The notes under the pieces are model-generated. The model was not told the DNA's origin. It ran no database searches and worked only from the letters and a program-made list of their open reading frames with translations. A program made the translations under genes and the position numbers. 64,000 nucleotides of DNA, from assembly GCA_041648175.1 (NCBI GenBank), contig JBAZPO010000001.1, positions 1 through 64,000 on the forward strand, written 5' to 3'. Below, piece by piece: positions 1-6,918 of this stretch. The DNA comes from Desulfobaccales bacterium (GTDB lineage: Bacteria > Desulfobacterota > Desulfobaccia > Desulfobaccales > 0-14-0-80-60-11). Within the stretch, counting starts at the first letter, position 1. Each line of letters starts with the position of its first letter.

Positions 1-49
1 CGGGGGACGAGGGTCCCCCGCCCTCCCCTCAAACTCCCCTCCCAGCCCC

Positions 50-1489
50 CTATAAGGGGTTGAGGGAGGGAGTTTGAGGGAGGGGGAAGGGGCTCGCGCC
101 CTTTGCCCCCTCCTTCAACCAATTTTTATATACCTGGCAGCTTGCCACCAGGTTTCGGGCCACCTCGGGATTGCTGGCGAAGTGGAGGTGAACATAGCTG
201 GCCAGGACGTTGTGTTCGCAGTAGCCTTCCGCCACGGGCTCGCCACCTTTTCGGGATGTGAGGCGGTAGATGCGGGGCACCCCAATGGGCTCGCCCACCA
301 TTTCCGAGTAATGGAATTCATGTCCTCTGGCTTTGGTCCCCGCCGGGCCCAGGAGACCGGCAGCCGCCAGAGTCACTTCCCGGTAGCCCAACGCCTTGAG
401 CCGCGGCAGCATCCGCACCGTAAAAGGAAACACTCCGGCCATGGAGTGCGCCTGGCCCTCCAAGTCACGAATCTCCCTGGCCAGATACATGAGCCCGCCG
501 CATTCGGCATAGATAGGGACCCCGGCGGCGGCACATTCACTTATAGCCAGCCGCATACCTGAATTAGCCGCTAATTGCGCGGCATAAAGCTCCGGGTAGC
601 CCCCGCCCAGGTAAATGCCGTGCAGGCCGCCGGGCAATTCCCGGTCGTTAAGAGGGGAAAAGGGCACCAGTTCCGTCCCCGAGTCCGTCAGCAACTCCAG
701 GTTTTCGGGGTAGTAGAAGCAAAAGGCCCGGTCCCGGGCAACCCCCAGGCGCACCGTGGGCGAAACGGCCTCACGGGTCTGCTCCTCCGGCAGCGCCAGC
801 AGCGGCAACGCCTTAAGCAGCCCGTCTAAGTCCAGATGGGCCTCCAGCCAATCCGCCAAGTGATTTAAATAAGCATCTTCCAGGGGGTGGTCCTCGGTGG
901 TGGCCAGGCCCAAATGTCGCTCAGGGATGGCCAGTTCCTGGTCCCGGGGCAGCCCCCCAAAACAGTGCACGCCTTTTAACGACGATAGGGCCTGTTGTAA
1001 ATAATCCAGATGGGTCGCACTGCCGATGCGGTTGAAGATCACCCCTGCCAGGGTGAGGTCAGGATCGAAGCTGGCGAACCCGTGCACCAGGGCGGCGGCG
1101 CTCCGGGCCATGGCCCGGGCGTCCACCACCAGCAAGACCGGCAGTCCAAGCCACTTGGCCATCTGGGCCGTGGACCCGGCATCGCTTAACCCGTCATAGC
1201 CGTCGAACAGCCCCATCACCCCTTCCACCACCGCCAAGTCGGCGCCCCGGGCCTGGCGGCGAAACAACGCCTCGTTGGTTTCCCGGCTCAACATCCAGCC
1301 GTCCAGGTTCCGGGAAACCCGGCCCGCGGCCCTGGTGTGGTGACCGGGATCAATGAAATCCGGCCCCACCTTAAAGGGCTGCACCACCAAACCTCGCCGG
1401 CGCAGCGCCGCGAGCAGCCCCAGAGTGACGGTGGTCTTGCCCACCCCGCTCTGAGTCCCGGCTATCACCAGCCCGCGCGTTTGGTTTTT
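50..1489 (-). CDS. cbiA: Cobyrinate a,c-diamide synthase (CbiA/CobB)
   Basis: This enzyme amidates the a and c side chains of cobyrinate (or hydrogenobyrinate) with glutamine and ATP in cobalamin synthesis; CbiA is the anaerobic-route name. Seen: a P-loop GTQSGVGKTT at residues 12-21, the dethiobiotin-synthetase-like CbiA domain, then a class I glutamine amidotransferase domain with catalytic Cys330 in AECGGLMYL and a C-terminal HLHF histidine. The 479 residues match the family length. An in-frame TTG 30 bases upstream would add ten residues; the ATG is preferred by alignment, although its ribosome site is weak. It is the last gene of the run behind the cobalamin riboswitch, after a 260-base repeat-containing gap. 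Confidence 0.93.
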   Translation of the reverse strand, partial: KNQTRGLVIAGTQSGVGKTTVTLGLLAALRRRGLVVQPFKVGPDFIDPGHHTRAAGRVSRNLDGWMLSRETNEALFRRQARGADLAVVEGVMGLFDGYDGLSDAGSTAQMAKWLGLPVLLVVDARAMARSAAALVHGFASFDPDLTLAGVIFNRIGSATHLDYLQQALSSLKGVHCFGGLPRDQELAIPERHLGLATTEDHPLEDAYLNHLADWLEAHLDLDGLLKALPLLALPEEQTREAVSPTVRLGVARDRAFCFYYPENLELLTDSGTELVPFSPLNDRELPGGLHGIYLGGGYPELYAAQLAANSGMRLAISECAAAGVPIYAECGGLMYLAREIRDLEGQAHSMAGVFPFTVRMLPRLKALGYREVTLAAAGLLGPAGTKARGHEFHYSEMVGEPIGVPRIYRLTSRKGGEPVAEGYCEHNVLASYVHLHFASNPEVARNLVASCQVYKNWLKEGAKGASPFPLPQTPSLNPL

Positions 1490-1564
1490 CATAAGAAGAA
1501 CTCTACTCTTAAAAGCCAAATCCCCCTAATCCTGAAACGTTAAGTATAGCATCTATCATATCGG

Positions 1565-1680
1565 AACTATTTAATAATCCCCCCTAACCCCCCTTTAAAA
1601 AAGGGGGGAATTAAGGAAGGTTTATATTACTTAACGTAACAGGACTAAATCTCCCTTTTTCAAAGGGGGACTTTGGGCCG
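1565..1680. repeat. Two C-run/G-run palindromes between btuF and cbiA
   Basis: Two short inverted repeats pair a run of C with a run of G across a T/A-rich centre (about 1575-1611 and 1648-1674). The same type recurs near 58370-58465 and, in part, near 59060-59112. They can form stable hairpins, so they might attenuate or protect the btu-cbiA transcript, but no function is visible. The rest of the gap, up to the btuF stop, holds short TGATCACTGA-type repeats and nothing else recognisable. Confidence 0.7.
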
Positions 1681-1749
1681 TTTGTGTCTCAAACATTTCC
1701 GGTTTCCGTCGTTTTTTCTGGCCTCTGATCACTGATCACTGACCACTTG

Positions 1750-2685
1750 CTACTGCTTTCCCCACGCCTCCGGATGGAGAAACCGGGCCAGTTCCTCTAC
1801 CGCCTCGGCCGACCGCGGCCCCGGCCGGGAGTAGAGGCTCTCGTCCACCACCAGCACCCGGTGCGCCTTCACCGCCTTGAGTTCCTGAAAATAAGACCGG
1901 GTGTAAATATTGTCGGGGCTGCGGTTCATAGGCCCTTTCTGGATGATATAGACGTCCGGATTGGCCTGGATAAGTGCCTCCAGGCTGTACAAGGTCAGTT
2001 TTTGGGGGCTGGTGACCAGGTTTTCGCCCCCGGCGCGGGTAATGATATCATTCACCAGGGAGCCCTGCCCCGCGGCCAATAGGTTAAGTTGCCTTACTTC
2101 GAAAAAAACCCGGGGGTTGGCGAGTCCCGCCACCCGCTGCGCCACGCCATTGAGTTTGGTTTGAAGGGACTGGCTCAACGCCGCAGCAGCCTCCGTTTGG
2201 CCGCTCAGGGTCCCCAGCCGGGAAATGGTGCTGAACAGGCCGGCAAAATCATGGGGCGCAAACATGGCCACCGGCACGCTGGCCGCCTCCAGCCTTTTTA
2301 AAGCCGGTATGCCTTTGGCAACTCCCCCCTGCACCACCAGATCGGGCTTTAAGGCCAGGATCATTTCCACGTTGGGCTGGAGATGGGTGCCCACGGTGGG
2401 GATCCCCTTAATGGTTTCGTCGCCCTGGGTGCAGGCCACTATGTGGTTGCCCACCCCCAGGGCGCTCAAGATTTCCGTCAAACCGCCGTATAGAGAAATT
2501 ATCCGCTGGGGCGGGGCGGCCAGGGTCACGGTGGCGCCATGGTCATCCGTAATCTGTGCCGCGCTCAGATTCTGCGACGGCCCCAGCAGGAAAAGAACCA
2601 GGAAGCTTAAGAACGAAGCCCAGGCTACAGCCCATTTTTTTTCTCCCCCTTGAGGGGCGAGGATGAGGAGCAGGTTTTCTCTCAT
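1750..2685 (-). CDS. btuF: Periplasmic cobalamin-type substrate-binding protein (BtuF-like)
   Basis: Substrate-binding component of a metal-chelate/cobalamin ABC importer. Seen: an N-terminal hydrophobic export segment (about residues 18-40), then the fold type of BtuF/FepB proteins with motifs such as PQRIISLYGGLTEIL and a conserved KPDLVVQGG strand. The open frame continues upstream, but the ATG at 2685 overlaps the btuD stop in an ATGA junction, so this start is chosen (311 residues). The cobalamin riboswitch in front of the operon argues for corrinoid rather than haem or siderophore as ligand; sequence alone cannot settle that. Confidence 0.85.
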   Translation of the reverse strand: MRENLLLILAPQGGEKKWAVAWASFLSFLVLFLLGPSQNLSAAQITDDHGATVTLAAPPQRIISLYGGLTEILSALGVGNHIVACTQGDETIKGIPTVGTHLQPNVEMILALKPDLVVQGGVAKGIPALKRLEAASVPVAMFAPHDFAGLFSTISRLGTLSGQTEAAAALSQSLQTKLNGVAQRVAGLANPRVFFEVRQLNLLAAGQGSLVNDIITRAGGENLVTSPQKLTLYSLEALIQANPDVYIIQKGPMNRSPDNIYTRSYFQELKAVKAHRVLVVDESLYSRPGPRSAEAVEELARFLHPEAWGKQ

Positions 2686-3512
2686 GACAAAGCCGCCTCT
2701 CGGGTTTCGGCAGCCTCTTCCGCCTTGACGGCACCCGGCGACAGGGGCAGCATCACTGCGTAAGGGCGCTGATGGCCGGGGTGCCACACTACCTCCATTG
2801 GCGTTTCGTAGACCTGCGCCAAGATCTCCGGGGTGAACACCTGGTCCGTGGGGCCGTCCACCACGATCTTGCCCTCCTTGAGGAACATGAGGCGCTCGCA
2901 GTAGAGGGCCGCCAGATTCAGGTCGTGCATGGCGCAGAGCACCGTGAGCCCCCTGGTCTCGTTCAAGTATTTGAGAATCTCGAAAATCTCCAACTTCTTG
3001 CGCACGTCCAGAGACGAAGTAGCCTCATCCAGGAGCAGGATTTCCGGGTCCTGGGCCAGGGCCCGGGCGATCACCACCCGCTGGCATTCCCCGCCGGAAA
3101 CCTCGGTGATGGTGCGTTCTTTGAGGTGGACCGTGGTGGTCCGGCGCATGGACTGGAGCGCCTGGACCAGGTCCGCGTCCGTCAGGGTTCCCAGGCGGCG
3201 CCGATGGGGATAGCGCCCCATGAGCACGATCTCCAGACAGCTAAACGGAAACCGTACATCGGTGGACTGGGGCACCACTGCCAGGATTTGAGCCCTAAGA
3301 CGGCTGGGCAAACCTCCCAACGCCTCGGACTTGATGACAATATGCCCGTGGAGCGGCTTAAGCAGGCCCGAAAGGGCGTGGAGCAGCGTGGACTTTCCGC
3401 TGCCGTTGGGGCCCAAAATGCCCACAAACTCCCCCCGGTTCACCTGAAAATTCAGGCCCGCCAGGACCAGACGGTCCTCGTAACCCAAATCCAGCGCCTC
3501 AACCCGAATCAC
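2682..3512 (-). CDS. btuD: ABC transporter ATPase for cobalamin (BtuD-like)
   Basis: Cytoplasmic ATPase that drives BtuC. Seen: Walker A GPNGSGKST, signature SGGECQR (a variant of LSGGQ), Walker B EILLLDEAT and a switch histidine in CAMHDLN. The open frame runs far upstream inside btuC in another frame and cannot be real there. The GTG at 3512 overlaps the btuC stop as GTGA and has an AGGGGG ribosome site five bases upstream, giving 276 residues, normal for the FecE/BtuD family. A second GTG one codon earlier is possible. Confidence 0.9.
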   Translation of the reverse strand: MIRVEALDLGYEDRLVLAGLNFQVNRGEFVGILGPNGSGKSTLLHALSGLLKPLHGHIVIKSEALGGLPSRLRAQILAVVPQSTDVRFPFSCLEIVLMGRYPHRRRLGTLTDADLVQALQSMRRTTTVHLKERTITEVSGGECQRVVIARALAQDPEILLLDEATSSLDVRKKLEIFEILKYLNETRGLTVLCAMHDLNLAALYCERLMFLKEGKIVVDGPTDQVFTPEILAQVYETPMEVVWHPGHQRPYAVMLPLSPGAVKAEEAAETREAALS

Positions 3513-4615
3513 CACATCCCCCTGGAACGCCGGGATTTCAAGAGATAAAAGAAAAACGGCCCGCCCAAGAGCGCAGTAACAACCCCCACCGGTAATTCCT
3601 GGCCGCTGCTCAGGAGTACCCGGGCCAGGACATCGGACCAAATCAAAATCAGGGCGCCAGTCACGGCGGAAAGCGCCAACAACCGCCCATGGGAAGGGCC
3701 GGCCAGTACCCGGACAAGGTGAGGCACCACCAGACCCACAAAGCCGATCACGCCGGAGACCGACACTGCTCCCGCGGTCAAGAGCGACGCACCCACCAGG
3801 AGGTGCAGCCGTACCTTGGACACGGCCACCCCCAGGTGGTGGGATTGCTCTTCCCCCAGGGCCAGGATGTCCAGTTCCCGGTGATACAGTGCGGCCAGGA
3901 ACAGACCGGCGGCCAGGTAAGGCAACAGAAACCCCACGTGAATCCAGCCCCGGCCGGAAAAACTCCCCATGATCCAAAAAACGATAGCCGACAGCGACTC
4001 CTCATCCAGGCTCTTGATCAGGCTGATGAGGGCCGAGAGAAAGGTGCTCACCACGATCCCGGCCAGGATCAGGGTCTCCTTGCGGATGCGGCCCGATTCC
4101 CGGGACAGTACCAAAACCGCAGCCATGGCTCCCATGGCCCCCAACAGGGCTCCCAGCGGCAAAGGGCTCAGGCCCAGAAAACTGCCCCCCACCCCGGCCA
4201 TAACCAGGACCGCCACCCCGAAGGCCGCGCCGGTGGACACGCCGATGGTAAAGGGATCGGCCAGAGGGTTTAAGAGGATGCCTTGAAAGATAACCCCCGC
4301 GGTGGCCAAAGCAGCGCCCACCAGCCCCGAGAGCACCACCCGGGACAGACGAATGTCCCAGATAACCACATCGGTGGTGCGGTCCACCAAGGCCGTGTGG
4401 ATACCCAACTTCTGCAACGCCACCGCCGCGATGGTTCCCCACCCCACATCCATGCGGCCAATGCCTGTCGCCAGGATCGCCGACAGAATCAGGCCCAGAC
4501 TCATAATGATGAGAGCGACGGCAAAGCGGCGCGTCTCCCGCTGATGCCGGCTCCTGGCCTCAGCCAGATCCACGGCCCGATCCAGGTCAGGCACGGGGAG
4601 GGAACTCACTTTCAT
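3509..4615 (-). CDS. btuC: ABC transporter permease for cobalamin (BtuC-like, FecCD family)
   Basis: Inner-membrane permease of the importer. Seen: about ten hydrophobic segments after a charged 30-residue N-terminus, and FecCD hallmarks including the segment with DRTTDVVIWDIRLSRV and the cytoplasmic-loop region GVSGVIGFVGLVVPHLVR. The 368 residues are slightly longer than usual because of the N-terminal extension. It is the first gene after the cobalamin riboswitch and terminator, so import should rise when cobalamin is scarce. Confidence 0.9.
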   Translation of the reverse strand: MKVSSLPVPDLDRAVDLAEARSRHQRETRRFAVALIIMSLGLILSAILATGIGRMDVGWGTIAAVALQKLGIHTALVDRTTDVVIWDIRLSRVVLSGLVGAALATAGVIFQGILLNPLADPFTIGVSTGAAFGVAVLVMAGVGGSFLGLSPLPLGALLGAMGAMAAVLVLSRESGRIRKETLILAGIVVSTFLSALISLIKSLDEESLSAIVFWIMGSFSGRGWIHVGFLLPYLAAGLFLAALYHRELDILALGEEQSHHLGVAVSKVRLHLLVGASLLTAGAVSVSGVIGFVGLVVPHLVRVLAGPSHGRLLALSAVTGALILIWSDVLARVLLSSGQELPVGVVTALLGGPFFFYLLKSRRSRGMW

Positions 4616-4686
4616 GTTTTCAAACTCTTCAATGTCTGATCCAGGTGATTCGGGAGAGGCTTGCTCGCGGGACCAGGCGAAAAAAA

Positions 4687-4714
4687 ATCCTTAAGTCCCA
4701 ATGGACTTAAGGAT
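4687..4714 (-). terminator. Rho-independent terminator of the cobalamin riboswitch
   Basis: On the minus strand a perfect 12-bp stem (ATCCTTAAGTCC with its complement) and a 4-base loop are followed at once by eight T (4680-4687). It lies between the aptamer and the btuC start, where a riboswitch expression platform is expected. The pairing partner that would act as antiterminator was not resolved by eye. Confidence 0.9.
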
Positions 4715-4787
4715 GCACCCAGCTTCTTATCCTTAATGAGTAAGCCGCTTGTCCAGAGCGACCTCTGGTGCCTGGGCCCTGGTCACA

Positions 4788-4968
4788 CGACTGGCTCCAG
4801 ACCTCCGGGCAGGTCTTCTGGCTCCCGGATCAACCTCTCCCTGCGCCTTCCCATTCCGCTTCAGCGGAACAGTGGCGTTGTGCAGGGTTCGTCCCCGGTC
4901 ACAGCGGCGGGACCGCGACGGCTCAGCCGTCTTCCCCATTAAACCCCGAAGGGTACCCGGATTATTTA
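4788..4968 (-). promoter_or_regulatory. Cobalamin (AdoCbl) riboswitch aptamer
   Basis: Read on the minus strand, the segment has the conserved parts of a cobalamin riboswitch in order: CCGCTGTGACCGGGGACGA, the B12 box GCCACTG (4870-4876), a short hairpin, GGGAAGGCGC, and the closing GAGCCAGAAGACCTGCC. It is followed by a terminator hairpin and then btuC. With high cobalamin it should terminate transcription of btuCDF and probably cbiA. The outer paired limits are approximate. Confidence 0.93.
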
Positions 4969-5044
4969 CTATATAAAGTTGCCTCGACCCTGTCAACCCG
5001 AATCGGTGGGCCCCTTCTGCGCCCGACCAGTCGCCAGACAAACC

Positions 5045-6670
5045 TTAATTCCCACCGGTGAGGGCATCCAACAGGCGGATGACTCGGGCCGCCACCCCGC
5101 TCCCCTGGCAGACGGTCTCGGCGATGTCCCGGGGTCCATGGCAGGTGCCCGCCAGAAAGACCCCCGGCACCGTGGATTCCAGTGGATGAAGGATCGGGTG
5201 GCGCTCCTGGTAAAAGCCCAACCCATCTTTGGCCGGGGTCTGATCCACAAAAGGCAGCGTCTCTGTTGGGGCCTCCAGCCCCACGGCCAACACTGCCATA
5301 TCCACCACTAACTGCAACCGTCTTCCCCTTTCCTGGTCCTCATAACAGATGACCGGGCGCCCCTTCTCGTCCTCATCGATGCGGCCCGGCAAGCCCTTGA
5401 TAAACCGCACTCCCGCAGCCCGGGCCCGCTGGTACAACTCTTCAAAGCCTTTGCCGGAGGTACGGATGTCGTTGTAAAAGATGGTGACCTCGGCTTCCGG
5501 CTCATGTTCCAGGGCCAGCATGGCTTCCTTGATGGACGCGGTGCAGCAGTAACCCGAGCAATACGGCAAAAACCGCCGGTCCCGGGACCCCACGCACTGG
5601 ATGAAGGCCAAGCGCTTGACTGGCTCCCCCATCGGCGTCACCAGGCTCCCCTGCGTAGGGCCGGTAGCGCACACGATACGCTCGAACTCCAAGTTAGTAA
5701 CCACCCCAGGGATGCGGCTGTAACCATATTCGCTCTTAATACTAGGGTCAAAAGGCTTGGCCCCGGTGGCCAACACGATGGCCCCTACTGTGAGGCGGCG
5801 CTGGCTGGGGTGATACAGGAGATTAATAGCCTGATGTTCGCAGGCCTGGACGCACATCTGACAGTCGATACAATAATCCTTCTCGATGGTGGCCCGCAAA
5901 GGCACCGCCTGGGCAAAAATAATGCGGATGCATTTCCGGGGCTTGAGCCCCAGGTTCCAACGGCTGGGCACGATCACCGGGCAGACGGTGGTGCAGGTCC
6001 CGCACCCCACGCACTTGCTCATATTCACGTAGCGGGGCCGGATGGTGACTTCCACCTCAAACCCACCGGCGCCTCCCGCAATGCGGTTAAGGCTGGCATA
6101 GGTGAGCAACTCGATGTTGGGATGGGCCGCCACCTCCACCAGTTTTGGCCCCAGGATGCAGATAGAGCAATCAAGGGTGGGGAAAGTCTTGTCCAATTGG
6201 GCCATGGTACCGCCGATAGAGAGTGAAGATTCGGCCAGATAGACTTTGAAGCCGGCGTTGGCCAAATCGAGCGCGGCCTGGCAGCCCCCCACGCCGCCAC
6301 CCACCACCAATACCTCCCGGCAGACCGGTCCTGCAGCAATAATCGGCTGTCCCGCGGTTTGCAGGGCCAGGGTCAGGGCGCCCACCGCGGACTCAAGGTC
6401 GCCGCAGGACCGCACATCCACCACCGGCAACGGTTCCTTGTCGGCCAGTCCCTGGAAAAAACCGGCATGGATTTCCGGACCGCAAGCAGCCACTAACCAG
6501 TTAAGCGACTTTGAGGTCGTCAGACACTGTAACCGCGCTAAGCCGTCGGGGGCGCACAGAGGCGGCGCCAGTTCAGCTTTGACCCCCAGCCGCTGCAGTC
6601 GGCCCGCCAGTTCCCGGCCATCAAAGGCGAGATCGGGGCAAGCGCAGAGGAGAATTTTCCGCCGGGTCAT
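5045..6670 (-). CDS. HdrA-like FAD/iron-sulfur protein (QmoA/HdrA family)
   Basis: HdrA-type flavoproteins are the electron-distributing (often bifurcating) subunits of Hdr and Qmo complexes. Seen in 541 residues: a divergent N-terminal domain (1-115), an FAD motif VVGGGVGG (about 122-129), the HdrA-specific pair DCSIC with Cys168 and Cys171, and two [4Fe-4S] motifs (Cys220/223/226/230 and Cys267/270/273/277). The ATG has an AAAGGA ribosome site. It is the last gene of the Hdr/Fwd-like cluster, nine bases after a tautomerase gene. With the HdrA-MvhD protein upstream it resembles a QmoA/QmoB pair, but no QmoC and no APS-reductase gene is near, so its partner is unknown. Confidence 0.85.
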   Translation of the reverse strand: MTRRKILLCACPDLAFDGRELAGRLQRLGVKAELAPPLCAPDGLARLQCLTTSKSLNWLVAACGPEIHAGFFQGLADKEPLPVVDVRSCGDLESAVGALTLALQTAGQPIIAAGPVCREVLVVGGGVGGCQAALDLANAGFKVYLAESSLSIGGTMAQLDKTFPTLDCSICILGPKLVEVAAHPNIELLTYASLNRIAGGAGGFEVEVTIRPRYVNMSKCVGCGTCTTVCPVIVPSRWNLGLKPRKCIRIIFAQAVPLRATIEKDYCIDCQMCVQACEHQAINLLYHPSQRRLTVGAIVLATGAKPFDPSIKSEYGYSRIPGVVTNLEFERIVCATGPTQGSLVTPMGEPVKRLAFIQCVGSRDRRFLPYCSGYCCTASIKEAMLALEHEPEAEVTIFYNDIRTSGKGFEELYQRARAAGVRFIKGLPGRIDEDEKGRPVICYEDQERGRRLQLVVDMAVLAVGLEAPTETLPFVDQTPAKDGLGFYQERHPILHPLESTVPGVFLAGTCHGPRDIAETVCQGSGVAARVIRLLDALTGGN

Positions 6671-6678
6671 GAGTTCCT

Positions 6679-6894
6679 TTAACCTGCTTCCTCATCAGCT
6701 TTCCGCCTCCGTGCCGTCACGGATTCCCCGCCAATGCCCCAATTATCCATGTCCACCTCCTCAATCAGGACTACGGTGGTTTGGGGGTTCTTGTTGAGCA
6801 CTTTCACCAGCAAATCGGTAACTCCTTTGATAAGCTCGGCTTTTTGCTCAACGGTGGCGCCTTCCTTGGTGATCTTGATGTTTACAAAAGGCAT
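6679..6894 (-). CDS. 4-oxalocrotonate tautomerase family protein
   Basis: Small tautomerase of the 4-OT/MIF superfamily. Seen: Pro2, which becomes the catalytic N-terminal proline after Met removal, then FVNIKITKEG and the conserved segment containing TTVVLIEEVDMDNWGIGG. At 71 residues it has a few extra C-terminal residues compared with the usual 60-65. It sits between two HdrA genes on the same strand, with short gaps on both sides, so it is probably co-transcribed. A tautomerase has no obvious role in an electron-transfer complex and its substrate cannot be told. Confidence 0.88.
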   Translation of the reverse strand: MPFVNIKITKEGATVEQKAELIKGVTDLLVKVLNKNPQTTVVLIEEVDMDNWGIGGESVTARRRKADEEAG

Positions 6895-6918
6895 CGTGTC
6901 GTCCTCCCGGTTTTTGGA

